Positions 1-9,783 of a DNA stretch of 64,000 nt are shown in pieces. The stretch is taken from contig NZ_CP120683.1 of NCBI RefSeq assembly GCF_030506325.1, forward strand, positions 5,956,501 to 6,020,500. Direction: 5' to 3'. Every line of letters begins with the position of its first letter. The first letter of the stretch is position 1. The translations under genes were made by a program, and so were the position numbers. The notes beneath the pieces are model-generated. The model saw nothing but the letters and a program-made list of their open reading frames with translations, did no database searches and had not been told where the DNA came from. This DNA is from Tunicatimonas pelagia. GTDB taxonomy: Bacteria > Bacteroidota > Bacteroidia > Cytophagales > Cyclobacteriaceae.

Positions 1-3000
1 GAGAGACTATGCAAGATTCTACCGGGTTTGTCTGGGTTGCTACTGACAATGGCCTCAACAAATTTGACGGTTACTCTTTCAAAAAGTATTTTCACGTTCC
101 CCGCAACGATAGTATTACTACAAATCACCCAATAAAAGTACTAGAGGAAGATCAGGAATTTAACATTTGGATTGGTACCTGGGGTGGTGGTATTTACGTT
201 TATGACTATTGGAACGATCAGTTCCAAAGTATAGTTGAAACCAGTGATGCGAGTCGGTTGGATTTCAACTTTGTTTACGATCTATACTATGACGATCAAG
301 GGCGAATGTGGGCGGGTACAGTAGGTGGGCTAGCTCAAATCAATACGGAAGACTACTCGTTTACCTACTACCAACACGACCCAACGGACTCTACCAGTTT
401 GAGTAACAACCGGGCCATCGCCATCAGTGCAGATCAGGAAGGGAACTTATGGGTTGGTACTCTAGGCGGTGGGTTGAACCACTTCAATCTGGATAGTGAA
501 ACTTTCACCCATTTTCGGCACCGCTCCGGTGACCCTGCTAGCCTCAGCCAAGATGATGTTTATTCCGTACTCTGTGATGCTCAGCAACGAATTTGGGTAG
601 GTACTTGGGATGGAGGGTTGAACCTAATGGAAGATCCAGATAAAGGTTTTGTTCATTTTTACCACCAACCAGACAATTCTACTAGCTTAGCTAATAATCA
701 GGTTTGGTCAATAGCAGAGGGGCAGCAAGGAAATATTTGGGTAGGTACTGATAACGGACTGTGTTTATTTCAGGAACCAGAACGCACATTCGTGGTCTAC
801 CGTAATGATCCCTTTGATGTAAAAAGTTTATCATCCAACTCTATTAAGAGCCTGGATGTAGACAATCAAAATCGGTTGTGGGTAGGCACTTACGACGGTG
901 GAATCAACTTGTACGATCCTCAAACCAATCGTATTCAGCACTACTACCAGCGACAAAACCAACAGTCTATCTCTAGCAATAATGCAACTGCGTTTCTTGA
1001 ACTGAATCGCGAACAGGTTTTAGTAGGAACCGACGGGGGAGGGCTGAACCTGCTGAACCGTAGTAGCGGAGAGGTCACTCAGTTTATTCACGATCCAAAT
1101 AATCCTAGTAGTATTGGAAGCGACAAAGTGAAAGCTTTGCTACTCGATCGTCAGCAACGTATCTGGATTGGGTTTTGGAATGGTGGAATGGATTACTTTG
1201 ATACTGACAATCAAACTTTTACGCATTATCGGGAGAAAGAAGGTAATGGACTTGCTAGTGATAATGTGACCTGTTTGGCAGAAGACCAAGAGGGAGTTAT
1301 ATGGTTAGGAACCTTTGGAGGAGGGCTACAGTCGTACGATCCGGCGAATAACCGTTTCACAACTTACACCCAAAGCCCCGACGATGAAGAGGGATTGAGC
1401 GATAAAAATATCTGGACTGTTCTGGTAGATCGGCAAAATAATATTTGGGTAGGAACTAGTAACGGACGAGTTGACATGCTAGATCGCCAGCAGAACCGCT
1501 TCATTCGGATGCTGCCCCGCCCTAACGATAATCGGGGATACACGGTACTAACGCTTTTTGAAGATCAAGCCGGTAAAATATGGGCAGGACTGGATGGCGG
1601 CGGTCTGCGCCTACTAGATCAGCAGAACAACAGTTACGAACAGTATACCACTACCGAAGAACTACCCAGTAATACCATCAATACCATTGAAGAAGATGCT
1701 AGTGGAAATTTGTGGGTAAGTACCAATTATGGGTTGGCTCGGTTTAACCCAGTTTCCAAAAAATGTGATCGGTTTACGGTAAGCGACGGTTTGCAGGGAC
1801 TGCATTTTAATCGGCAAGCCTCCATCCAGTTGTCATCCGGCGAGCTATTTTTCGGAGGTACCAATGGGTTTAACATTTTTTATCCCGACAGCCTAGGAGA
1901 TATTTCCCTGAATGCCCCTATTGCGTTCACCAATTTTGAGATATTCAATCAGCAAGTACCCGTAGGAGCGGATGGTTCGCCGCTAGAGGTAGACATTAAT
2001 TATCAAGAATCAATCACCCTCTCACACGAACAGTCGGTGTTTACTTTATCGTACGCCAGCATTAATTTCACTAACCCTAAGCAGGTACGTTACCAGTACC
2101 GCTTGTTGGGTTTTATTGATGATACCTGGCAAGATGCCGGAACTGATCGAAAAGTAACTTACACTAACCTTAATCCGGGTCAGTATGTGTTTGAGGTGAT
2201 TGCGCGGGTGGGAGGCGTAACAACACCATTGCGCCAATTAGCCATCACGGTTACCCCGCCTTGGTGGCGCACCTGGTGGTTCTACGTTATTACTGGGTTA
2301 GCGTTTGTATCACTTTTATACGCTATTTTCTGGTTGAGATCGCAACATATTATTCGTACCAACCGGAGGTTAGAGGCCGAAGTAGTTGAGCGTACTAGAA
2401 AAATGCAGGAAGCCAATCAGGAACTACACCAGAAAAACTCGCTGATACAAGACCAGAAAGAAGAAATTCAAACGCAAGCGGAGGAACTGATCGCTTCTAA
2501 TGAAGAGATACGATCTATTAATCAGCGCTTAGAAGATACGGTAGAAATAAGAACAGCAGATTTGCGGAAATCGAATGAAGAGCTGGATAATTTTGTCTAC
2601 CGGGTATCGCACGATATTCGGGCACCACTGTCGTCGGTTCTAGGGTTACTGGAGCTAATGGGTTTAGAAGAATCTGTTGAGCAGCAAAACGCCTATCGGG
2701 AGATGGCATTTAAAAGCATTAATAAGCTGGATGGGTTTGTGAAGAATATTCTGGATTACTCGCGAAACTCTCGCTTACAAACACAAAATAAGCAAATTGA
2801 TTTTCATCAGCTCCTGGATGATCTTCTGGAGGATCTTCAATACATGAAAAATGCTCAGAGGCTACGCATTATTCGTGAGATTGATGATAAGAAGATTTAT
2901 TACAGCGATCCTATGCGCTTGCAGGTAGTGCTTCGAAATTTATTATCAAACGCTATCAAATATCAAAGTCCGTATGTGGCAAACCCGTTTGTAAAAGTAC

Positions 3001-3257
3001 AGGTAGTAATCAAACCTACTGAAACTATCATCACTGTAGAGGATAACGGAATTGGTATTCGGGAAGAACAAGTGCAACACGTTTTTGAAATGTTTTATCG
3101 GGCTGATGATCAAGCTTCGGGCTCAGGTATTGGACTGTACATTGTAAAAGAAACCATTGATAAGCTAGGTGGTACTATTACGCTGTCCTCTCAATCAGGT
3201 ACGGGAACCATATTTGGGGTAAAACTTCCCAATCACTTTGTTGAACGAGAGCGGTAA
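1..3257 (+). CDS. Propeller-domain sensor histidine kinase, 5'-truncated by the window
   Basis: The frame is already open at base 3, and the ATG at 9 falls at the first propeller blade, so the signal peptide and true start lie outside the window. Counting from that ATG, residues 1 to about 630 are repeated Reg_prop blades with W-V/I-G-T motifs. A Y_Y_Y-type domain follows (about 690-750), then one membrane helix (about 755-778), a coiled coil, and a HisKA box VSHDIRAPL with His868. The HATPase has an N box (NLLSNAIKYQ), DNGIGI and GSGIGLYIV. It would sense a periplasmic glycan and autophosphorylate in the cytoplasm. Unlike the hybrid regulators usual for such loci it ends straight after the ATPase, without receiver or AraC domain, and no response regulator is nearby. 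It diverges from no gene here but faces the PUL tail to tail. Confidence 0.93.
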   Translation, partial: ETMQDSTGFVWVATDNGLNKFDGYSFKKYFHVPRNDSITTNHPIKVLEEDQEFNIWIGTWGGGIYVYDYWNDQFQSIVETSDASRLDFNFVYDLYYDDQGRMWAGTVGGLAQINTEDYSFTYYQHDPTDSTSLSNNRAIAISADQEGNLWVGTLGGGLNHFNLDSETFTHFRHRSGDPASLSQDDVYSVLCDAQQRIWVGTWDGGLNLMEDPDKGFVHFYHQPDNSTSLANNQVWSIAEGQQGNIWVGTDNGLCLFQEPERTFVVYRNDPFDVKSLSSNSIKSLDVDNQNRLWVGTYDGGINLYDPQTNRIQHYYQRQNQQSISSNNATAFLELNREQVLVGTDGGGLNLLNRSSGEVTQFIHDPNNPSSIGSDKVKALLLDRQQRIWIGFWNGGMDYFDTDNQTFTHYREKEGNGLASDNVTCLAEDQEGVIWLGTFGGGLQSYDPANNRFTTYTQSPDDEEGLSDKNIWTVLVDRQNNIWVGTSNGRVDMLDRQQNRFIRMLPRPNDNRGYTVLTLFEDQAGKIWAGLDGGGLRLLDQQNNSYEQYTTTEELPSNTINTIEEDASGNLWVSTNYGLARFNPVSKKCDRFTVSDGLQGLHFNRQASIQLSSGELFFGGTNGFNIFYPDSLGDISLNAPIAFTNFEIFNQQVPVGADGSPLEVDINYQESITLSHEQSVFTLSYASINFTNPKQVRYQYRLLGFIDDTWQDAGTDRKVTYTNLNPGQYVFEVIARVGGVTTPLRQLAITVTPPWWRTWWFYVITGLAFVSLLYAIFWLRSQHIIRTNRRLEAEVVERTRKMQEANQELHQKNSLIQDQKEEIQTQAEELIASNEEIRSINQRLEDTVEIRTADLRKSNEELDNFVYRVSHDIRAPLSSVLGLLELMGLEESVEQQNAYREMAFKSINKLDGFVKNILDYSRNSRLQTQNKQIDFHQLLDDLLEDLQYMKNAQRLRIIREIDDKKIYYSDPMRLQVVLRNLLSNAIKYQSPYVANPFVKVQVVIKPTETIITVEDNGIGIREEQVQHVFEMFYRADDQASGSGIGLYIVKETIDKLGGTITLSSQSGTGTIFGVKLPNHFVERER

Positions 3258-3292
3258 GCTGGTATAGGTGCTATGATAATAGAATTGATCGC

Positions 3293-3769
3293 TTAGGTTG
3301 CGGTATATTTCTCCAGTGCTGCCCGAGCATTTTTTCTAACTTTATTCTGAACAAACGGGGTAAAGCCCAAGAGCTTTCCAGGAGTACCCAGTGCCATTGT
3401 CGCCCATTTCCAAAAGTTAAACTGATCGGTGTGCTCTACGATCTTACCGTCGTTAATTACAAACTCAGCCTGAATGACATTGTGTATAGAGCGTTTATTT
3501 TTACCAAAAAGGTAATTACCTTCCCAGGTAGCATTACCACCTGTAGTGGTTCCCTGCACATTGTAGAAGTTGATCTTCAAACTACCGTGCCCTCGTTCAA
3601 TGAGCATCCGCCACATGTTTCTAGCTTGTTCACCGTGTAATTGACCAAATGCAGGGTCTTCAAACTGAATGTCATCACAATAGTAAGCCACCATCTTCTC
3701 AGCATCTAATTGTTGGAAAGCAATATAAAACCCCTGAATGATTTGCTGATGCTGCTGTTCAATAGTCAT
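3293..3769 (-). CDS. NTF2/SnoaL-like fold protein
   Basis: This 158-residue protein begins MTIEQQHQQIIQGFYIAFQQ and has the alpha+beta cone layout of SnoaL-like NTF2 proteins, with the recurrent YYCDDIQFEDPAFG and GKIVEHTDQFNFWKW segments. Such domains bind small hydrophobic or sugar ligands, and some act as cyclases or isomerases, so family membership alone gives no reaction. There is no signal peptide, so it is probably cytoplasmic. It starts 42 bases after the DUF5060 gene on the same strand and may be the last gene of that transcript. Function is not assigned. Confidence 0.8.
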   Translation of the reverse strand: MTIEQQHQQIIQGFYIAFQQLDAEKMVAYYCDDIQFEDPAFGQLHGEQARNMWRMLIERGHGSLKINFYNVQGTTTGGNATWEGNYLFGKNKRSIHNVIQAEFVINDGKIVEHTDQFNFWKWATMALGTPGKLLGFTPFVQNKVRKNARAALEKYTAT

Positions 3770-3811
3770 AAAATGGGCTAAAGAGGTTTTTATTTGAGGA
3801 TACAGTAAAAG

Positions 3812-5677
3812 TTACTCCTTGACCTTTATCAGGGCTACCCAATCCGCCTCTCTATCAGTAAGTGGGTAGCCTATGCCAGTATCATTACTTGCGGTTACTT
3901 TTGGTATACTTCCGGTTTGCAGATCGCCACCCTGTCGGGGATTATACCACATTACAGAGAATTTCCCTCCTGAGTCGCCTAGGTTGATTGATGGGGATTG
4001 CTGAGCTGTTGGTAAGTACACGGCGTAAATTTCATTTTCCAAAGCTAAGCAATAGGAGGTAGTATCTGAAGTAAGTTCGTCGGCGGGCTTCATCTTCCAG
4101 AATGGTAAGTGGTCTTCAAAAAATTGCCGGGCAAAGCGGTTCTGATCCCAGAACATATCCCGGCTGCGGAAGTCTTCACAGGTAAGATCGGAATTAGGAC
4201 TATTGTAACCAAAGTACCACTCTACTCCGTAGCCGCTGGCCATCAGTGTGCCCCACAAAGCGTTGCTCCGGGCTAAGTCATGAGTAGGGTCTTCGTTATC
4301 GGGTAATAAGGCAAATTTAGCATTACCGGGTTCGTCAACGGCCAATGCCCATATTTTTCCGGTAGAATCAGACTTGGCGCGCCACTTGAGTACGCGGGGG
4401 TGTACGTCGCGAAAATCTCTATCACTCAATTGCAGCGATGCCCCGGTAAGTGCGGACTGATCACCAACTAGCTCTTGATAGCGATTATCTTGCTTAGGAT
4501 AGGTATGGACAACCCGATGATGCTGATACGGATCAAGCTGACTGATATAATCAGCCACTTTTTTTACTTCTTCAATAGGTTGATTGTTTTCTTCACCCAA
4601 ATTCCAGTTCATAGCCAGATGATGCCCGAAGCGAGCAATAAGTTCGCGGTAGTATAGTTTACCTTCTGTCCCAAAAGTTCCATCATCCATCAAATGGTCG
4701 GTTTCGGTTTCATGGGTCTTGAAGTGGAGGAACATACCTTTTCGCTCGGCGTAGTCAAATATGCGCTCCCACTGCTCCAGCTTAGAAACATCCAGCCGAG
4801 TTCGGTGAAACAGAGTAGCCCAGGCCTCTTTGTTCTTTTTATCGTTGGCGTACTCCTCATATTTCTCTTCCGATACTTTCAGGAGATAAGGATATACGTT
4901 ACGGTCGTCGCCATCTACATTGAAGGTGAGGAAGGAAAAGACATTCAGGTACTCCGAAGCTAAGTAGTTAATTGCTCCCAGTAGGTTTTTGCCTTTGCCC
5001 TGCTGCCAACTAAATTGGGAGGCTGCTTCGTCAACGTCCTGTTGATGAGGTGCCCAATTTTTTCTCAAGTCAAATACATTAGGCGTAGCGTCAATATCTT
5101 CGTAAGCCAAGAGGTTTTCGGGGGCGTCTACCCCTAGTTTGATAAAGTATTCTTCGGTTTCAGCGTATTTCAGGTAGCGCTCACCTACGTAATTCAGTCG
5201 GCCTTGGATCCGGTTGTCTGGTAACAATTTGTCAGAATCAGCAATGGTGAAACTTCCGGTAGTATCATCGGCAAACCCAGCGCTGGCAGCTGCGGCAATA
5301 TCGTCTTGAACTGCAACTTCTTTTCCTTTTTTAAACGAAACTGTATACGTCCATTCGCCAGTTTGGTCAGGGGTGAACCTAGCCATCCATTTGTTTCCGG
5401 CTTCGGCACTGCTTTCGGCGGCGTTACCATCGGTAGCATAGAAGCCAGGTACTACGTAAGTTTGGCTGCCATTCGTAAAAGTTACATCCAGACGGTAGTT
5501 CAGAAATGGGTTTTCATCGGCCAACTCGCTGGTTTCCGGTCCTTCAAAGATGAGGGTTACTTTGTGCCACTTCTTCAATTCTCCCTGAATATCGACGCTG
5601 GCTGTTTGGCTGCAGCTAGTTATTATGGTCAGTAGTAGTAAGTAGGTTATTGTGAGTAAATATGATTTTATAAGCAT
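3812..5677 (-). CDS. DUF5060-containing glycosidase-like lipoprotein
   Basis: A lipoprotein signal ends at Cys22 (ITSCSQ), so the 621-residue protein is probably anchored in the outer membrane or periplasm. An N-terminal DUF5060 beta-sandwich (about 35-135) is followed by a TIM-barrel-like region with the family landmarks GAINYLASEYLNVFSF, LHFKTHETETDHL and YRELIARFGHHLAMNWNLGE; the WNLGEE acid is a plausible catalytic residue by analogy with clan A glycosidases. The last ~75 residues resemble the small domain called 'collagen-binding domain of a putative collagenase' in glycosidase relatives. The reaction is not established for this family; glycoside hydrolysis is an inference from fold and the neighbouring lyase, SusCD and sulfatase genes. 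Confidence 0.82.
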   Translation of the reverse strand: MLIKSYLLTITYLLLLTIITSCSQTASVDIQGELKKWHKVTLIFEGPETSELADENPFLNYRLDVTFTNGSQTYVVPGFYATDGNAAESSAEAGNKWMARFTPDQTGEWTYTVSFKKGKEVAVQDDIAAAASAGFADDTTGSFTIADSDKLLPDNRIQGRLNYVGERYLKYAETEEYFIKLGVDAPENLLAYEDIDATPNVFDLRKNWAPHQQDVDEAASQFSWQQGKGKNLLGAINYLASEYLNVFSFLTFNVDGDDRNVYPYLLKVSEEKYEEYANDKKNKEAWATLFHRTRLDVSKLEQWERIFDYAERKGMFLHFKTHETETDHLMDDGTFGTEGKLYYRELIARFGHHLAMNWNLGEENNQPIEEVKKVADYISQLDPYQHHRVVHTYPKQDNRYQELVGDQSALTGASLQLSDRDFRDVHPRVLKWRAKSDSTGKIWALAVDEPGNAKFALLPDNEDPTHDLARSNALWGTLMASGYGVEWYFGYNSPNSDLTCEDFRSRDMFWDQNRFARQFFEDHLPFWKMKPADELTSDTTSYCLALENEIYAVYLPTAQQSPSINLGDSGGKFSVMWYNPRQGGDLQTGSIPKVTASNDTGIGYPLTDREADWVALIKVKE

Positions 5678-5967
5678 TTGAAAATCATTAATTTATATAA
5701 TTACTGTCGCTGAAAGACCTGACCAATGCGGATTGGAAGTCTGCTGCTAATTTATGGCAGTATATTGTCATGGTTCATAATTGTTTGTGTTGTTTTACCT
5801 GTGTCAAAATCCCCCCTGCGCCCCTTAAAAGAGGGGGAGGATTTCTCTCATCCTTTATGAAGAGGGTTAGGCGATTTATTTGATACACTGCGTTTTTTCG
5901 CTATGTTTTACCCCCGAAATGTTAATACCGTATAGCAACCGTTTGAACACTACGCGCTAATACACAT
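5678..5967. other. Intergenic spacer with one C/G-rich hairpin
   Basis: There are 290 bases between the DUF5060 gene and the upstream heparinase gene, with no open frame I would defend. The only structure is a hairpin at 5807-5844 in which AAATCC pairs with GGATTT around C-rich and G-rich arms. It is not followed by a T tract on either strand, so it looks more like a dispersed intergenic repeat than a terminator. The long gap suggests the DUF5060 gene may have its own promoter, although no TAnnTTTG element was found for the - strand. Confidence 0.6.
5807..5844. repeat. Imperfect palindrome, possible dispersed hairpin element
   Basis: The outer arms AAATCC and GGATTT and inner runs of C and G make an imperfect stem with an A/T-rich loop. 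Similar C-run/G-run hairpins are common between genes in Bacteroidota, but no second copy was seen in this window. Confidence 0.5.
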
Positions 5968-7857
5968 TTATTCCGCAGAAAGACGAACCCTTATCGTCTC
6001 TCCATCTTCCGACATCAGGTAAGCTGGAATGCGGATTTCTAATCGCTTCAGGCCATCAATCTGCCGGTCTAGTTCTAGTGGTGCGGGGTCCAATGAAATT
6101 ATGGATACCGTTAAGTCGGGGTGGGAGAGGTTCTCGAGCGTTAACTCCTTGCCATCTTGCCTCAGCGTAGCTCCACCTTCCACAATATCTACGTCGGCGG
6201 TAGTCATCAACTGCCAGGTGATGTGCTGGGTAGAATCATTCGGTACAATCTGGTCTTCAATCAGCAACGACTGATTGTCTTCCTTAACAAACCGGCGGGT
6301 AGCACTGGCTATATGGTTACCAAAAACCTCCGACATATCAATAGTTACTTCCGGTTGCTCACCGTCCTGAAAATCAGTGATAGCGGCAAATCCATCTACG
6401 TGGTGCAAAGCGTTGTTTACGGTGACGGTACTGTGACCATAGTTATTCTTTGTGAGCAGTGTCCAACGTTCACACTCCTGGCATCGGCCCCACAGGTTGA
6501 AGCCCGTTTTTTCCAGATTGTGGTATTTTTGATTACCGGGATCAATCACCCAACGTACCCCGTTTAGTTCAAAGATGAACGACCCCGCATCCATATTACC
6601 GTGGTTCACCGAACCCCGACCGCCTTTTCCACCGAAATAATACTTGTTTGGATTACCCTCTTCAGTTCGGAAGAAAACAACGGGGTTGGAACCATTGCCT
6701 TTCCATGCGAGGGGAAGCGACTTGCCACTATCTTCTTCAAATTGCGATAACCAGACTAATCCAGCTCCTGTCCAGCGGGATAGTTCACCCATTTCCGCTG
6801 GGTCGCGCAGAAAGCGTTCTTTTTCGTAAAAAACCTCGTTCCCAGTTTTAATCGCAAACCAAGCCAGGGTCATATCGCCGTTTTCGCTCCGCTTATCGCC
6901 GCAATCGGCAAAGTTGTAGTACCAACCGGAGGGAGCCATGCTTAGTGCCCGAAATTCAGCACTTTCTTTAAAAGCCGGATAGTCGGCTAGACCAAAATCG
7001 GTACCGAACGCACTTTCTAGCATGGAAGCGGTGAGTACCGAAAAGCTGGTTCCGTATCGCCAGTAGGTTGAGCCTTCGGGATAAACACCATCGGGACCGT
7101 ATTCTTCCAGGGCGTGGGGCATCCCTTCCAGTGCCCGGTGAATAGTTTTGGCAGCCAGTTCGGGGTCTTGCTCAGCAATTACTACGGAAGCAGCAATCAT
7201 ACCGCCGTGGCACACCTGGTTCCAGTTGTTGTTGTTATCAATCCAACCGACATTGCCCTTTTCATTGTAGCTGGGCATAATACCTTTCTCAATAAGTGCA
7301 TTTTTGGCTAATTTAACAGTAGAAGCGGGTAAGTCTTCCCCGACCCAATCGACTGCTAACGCTACAGCTAGTGACATTTCGGCTACGTCCAGATAGTGGG
7401 AAGGGTTCCAGTCCGAAAAGTTACAAACGGCGGTTACTTCATCGTTGACCCGATTTAGAACTTTGTCGTCCCGATCTATCCGATAAGTCATTCCCAGAAT
7501 ATTCATACGGTAGAGCATCTCACGGGAAACGCCTAACAGCCTTCTCCCTTCCATTTCTCGCTCCAGCAAGGGCTGCTGCTGAATTTCTTCGGCGTTTAGC
7601 TTGATAGCTTCGTATACGTTCTTCACCACCTCGTCAGACTTCAAGTCTTTCTTGAGCTGTTTTTCAATGGCTGGAGTAAGAACTAACCGAGGACTACCTT
7701 TACGAAGCTTCTTTTTCAGGTAGGCTACGTCCATCGGGTTTTCCAGTTTCACCGGGTCATCATCTGAGTAGGGAGTAGCCGAAGTAAGTTCAACAATCCC
7801 AACGATCATTCTCACTGATAAATAAAGGCTTAATTGCGAAATAAGTATAGATTTCAT
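5968..7857 (-). CDS. Heparinase II/III-family polysaccharide lyase
   Basis: This is a 629-residue secreted protein with a hydrophobic N-terminal segment. The first ~350 residues look like the alpha/alpha-toroid of heparinase II/III lyases (WNQVCHGGM, GPDGVYPEGSTYWRYGTSF). The C-terminal half has the Hepar_II_III beta-sheet signature around GSVNHGNMDAGSFIFELNG, with a His-Asn/Asp cluster and GVRWVIDPGNQ. Enzymes of this fold cleave uronic-acid-containing chains by beta-elimination; the exact PL family and substrate cannot be fixed by eye. It lies 84 bases downstream of susD, behind a terminator-like hairpin, so it is probably expressed at a lower level or separately. The nearby sulfatase fits a sulfated substrate. 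Confidence 0.85.
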   Translation of the reverse strand: MKSILISQLSLYLSVRMIVGIVELTSATPYSDDDPVKLENPMDVAYLKKKLRKGSPRLVLTPAIEKQLKKDLKSDEVVKNVYEAIKLNAEEIQQQPLLEREMEGRRLLGVSREMLYRMNILGMTYRIDRDDKVLNRVNDEVTAVCNFSDWNPSHYLDVAEMSLAVALAVDWVGEDLPASTVKLAKNALIEKGIMPSYNEKGNVGWIDNNNNWNQVCHGGMIAASVVIAEQDPELAAKTIHRALEGMPHALEEYGPDGVYPEGSTYWRYGTSFSVLTASMLESAFGTDFGLADYPAFKESAEFRALSMAPSGWYYNFADCGDKRSENGDMTLAWFAIKTGNEVFYEKERFLRDPAEMGELSRWTGAGLVWLSQFEEDSGKSLPLAWKGNGSNPVVFFRTEEGNPNKYYFGGKGGRGSVNHGNMDAGSFIFELNGVRWVIDPGNQKYHNLEKTGFNLWGRCQECERWTLLTKNNYGHSTVTVNNALHHVDGFAAITDFQDGEQPEVTIDMSEVFGNHIASATRRFVKEDNQSLLIEDQIVPNDSTQHITWQLMTTADVDIVEGGATLRQDGKELTLENLSHPDLTVSIISLDPAPLELDRQIDGLKRLEIRIPAYLMSEDGETIRVRLSAE

Positions 7858-7885
7858 AGATATGGTTGTTGTCAGATAATGTAAG

Positions 7886-7918
7886 AAAAAAGCCCGTAAT
7901 TTTTCAATTACAGGCTTT
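7886..7918 (-). terminator. Terminator-like hairpin after susD
   Basis: Arms 7889-7900 and 7907-7918 pair over 11 of 12 positions with a six-base loop. Read on the - strand the stem is followed by a run of T. It sits between susD and the heparinase gene, where partial termination often separates abundant SusCD transcripts from enzyme genes. Confidence 0.8.
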
Positions 7919-7941
7919 AGAAAATACGTTAAAGACTATAG

Positions 7942-9762
7942 TTACTCACTAGCACCCCAACCCGGGTTTTGCCCCACATTAGGATTTTGAGCAAGGGTAT
8001 TCAATGGAATGGGCCACAAGTAATGCTTACTTTCATCAAATACGGGGTTGGCAAAATCGGTTCCTTCGTACACATTAATATACGTATTACCCGTTTCAGG
8101 ATCTACGCTGGTGGCTACATTAGCTCCTTCATAGCGAGCAATAGCGGCATCATCCCAGCGAATGCCTAAGTCGGGTTGCTCCAGTTTCTTGCCCTGTCGC
8201 CAGCGACGAAGATCGTTGTAACGGTGCCCTTCCATAAATAGCTCTACCCGGCGTTCGCGACGGATTTCAGCAATCAGAGGCGTTACTCCGTCACCTGCGT
8301 AACGGGGGTCCATCTGCGGGTTCATGGTCATTGGGGGCATAGCTACTCGGTCGCGCAGTAGGTTAACGCTGATATCCAAATCAGCCTGGGTGATGGTTCC
8401 TAATTCAGCCACTGCTTCGGCATAATTCATCAGCACCTCGCCGAATCGTAAAGTGATAGCAGGTGATTCAGCGGTGTTAAAGGCCTTACCAATCATATCC
8501 TCGGCATTGTACACCTTAATGATGTGATAACCCGTGGTGGTTTTGCGCCCTCCGGGCATCCCGGCAAAACGCGGGTAATCGCGACCATCGCCGTTATGGT
8601 ACATATATTTTTCTGAGTCGTCGGGGTGTAGTACCGTCTGACGCATCCGGGGGTCACGATTTTCAAATGTACTTTCAATCGTAGCATCTCCTTGATATAG
8701 GGGTGACGAAGTAATGGGTAAACCATCGGTACATAAGTAATCATCGACCATGCTTTTGGTGGCGCCCCCCGAGTAGTTGCTCCAGTAGCTCTGTACATGA
8801 TTGGTGGCGACTCCTAACTGATACTTACGCCAGTACATCACTTCGGGGTTACCCGTTAAATCAAGAATGCGGTGGTAAGCATTGTAATCGTTCTCAGGGT
8901 CGCCAGTATTGTAAAGAGTATAGGGACCATTATCCATTACTTCGCGGGCAGCAGTAGCAGCTTCCTGTAGCCACATTTCAGCATCAGAACCACCGTGATA
9001 CTTACGCCAAGTGCCTTCAAACAAGCACACCCGTGATTTTACTAGCAGGGCACACCAGCGGTTCAGCCGACCCGGAGCGTTGCCATCTTGCCAATCATCG
9101 GGTAATGATGTAGTAGCGAAGTTGAGGTCTTCTAATACGTTAGCCATTACCTCTTCGCGAGGGGTACGGGCAGCAAATACCTCCTCTGATTCAATATTGA
9201 GTGAGCGATCAATCCACGGCGCATCGCCAAACTTCTGCACCTTATCAGCGTAGAACCACCCTCGGAACAAAAGGGCCTCACCAACATAAAAATTACGTAC
9301 TTCTTCTCCAGTGAAACCATCTCGGTCAGAAATAGTGGGCTTGTCGTAGTTTTCCAAGCCGAAGTTGACGGCACGTACCAAGTCCCATCCTCGGTAGCCA
9401 AACCACTGGCCAGTATTGCCATTAGCTTGGGCGGGTGGGTTATGCACTCCTGCTCGTATCTCCTGATAATAATTATGGCGAGGGTGGACTGGTGCCATAT
9501 TATCAGAAAATTCATCCTGATACCAGATACTGAAGCGGTGGCTATCGAAGTTATTGTCGTGCCCCATCATAATCGGAACGTTATCATCTTGCCGGGCAAT
9601 ATCGTATATATTGTTATTGTACACCCGTAAGTCATTTTCATTGTTCCAGAATACTTCGTTGCTAATCTCGTCGAGCGGCTGCCGCTCCAGAAAATCGTCG
9701 TTGCAGGCTTGCATCAGCCAAGCAGCTACAATTAAAAGACTAATTACTATATAGCGTTTCAT
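7942..9762 (-). CDS. SusD/RagB-family glycan-binding lipoprotein
   Basis: The N-terminus MKRYIVISLLIVAAWLMQAC gives a lipoprotein signal with Cys20 followed by NDDFLERQP, the classic start of SusD proteins. The 606-residue length, tetratricopeptide-rich middle (FRGWFYADKVQKFGDAPW, ALLVKSRVCLFEG) and C-terminal RRERRVELFMEGHRYNDLRRW are typical of the family. The protein caps the SusC porin on the cell surface and binds oligosaccharide for TonB-dependent import. It starts 21 bases after susC, so the two are co-transcribed. The ligand cannot be read from the sequence. Confidence 0.97.
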   Translation of the reverse strand: MKRYIVISLLIVAAWLMQACNDDFLERQPLDEISNEVFWNNENDLRVYNNNIYDIARQDDNVPIMMGHDNNFDSHRFSIWYQDEFSDNMAPVHPRHNYYQEIRAGVHNPPAQANGNTGQWFGYRGWDLVRAVNFGLENYDKPTISDRDGFTGEEVRNFYVGEALLFRGWFYADKVQKFGDAPWIDRSLNIESEEVFAARTPREEVMANVLEDLNFATTSLPDDWQDGNAPGRLNRWCALLVKSRVCLFEGTWRKYHGGSDAEMWLQEAATAAREVMDNGPYTLYNTGDPENDYNAYHRILDLTGNPEVMYWRKYQLGVATNHVQSYWSNYSGGATKSMVDDYLCTDGLPITSSPLYQGDATIESTFENRDPRMRQTVLHPDDSEKYMYHNGDGRDYPRFAGMPGGRKTTTGYHIIKVYNAEDMIGKAFNTAESPAITLRFGEVLMNYAEAVAELGTITQADLDISVNLLRDRVAMPPMTMNPQMDPRYAGDGVTPLIAEIRRERRVELFMEGHRYNDLRRWRQGKKLEQPDLGIRWDDAAIARYEGANVATSVDPETGNTYINVYEGTDFANPVFDESKHYLWPIPLNTLAQNPNVGQNPGWGASE

Positions 9763-9783
9763 AAAATATGCTTTAAATATTGA

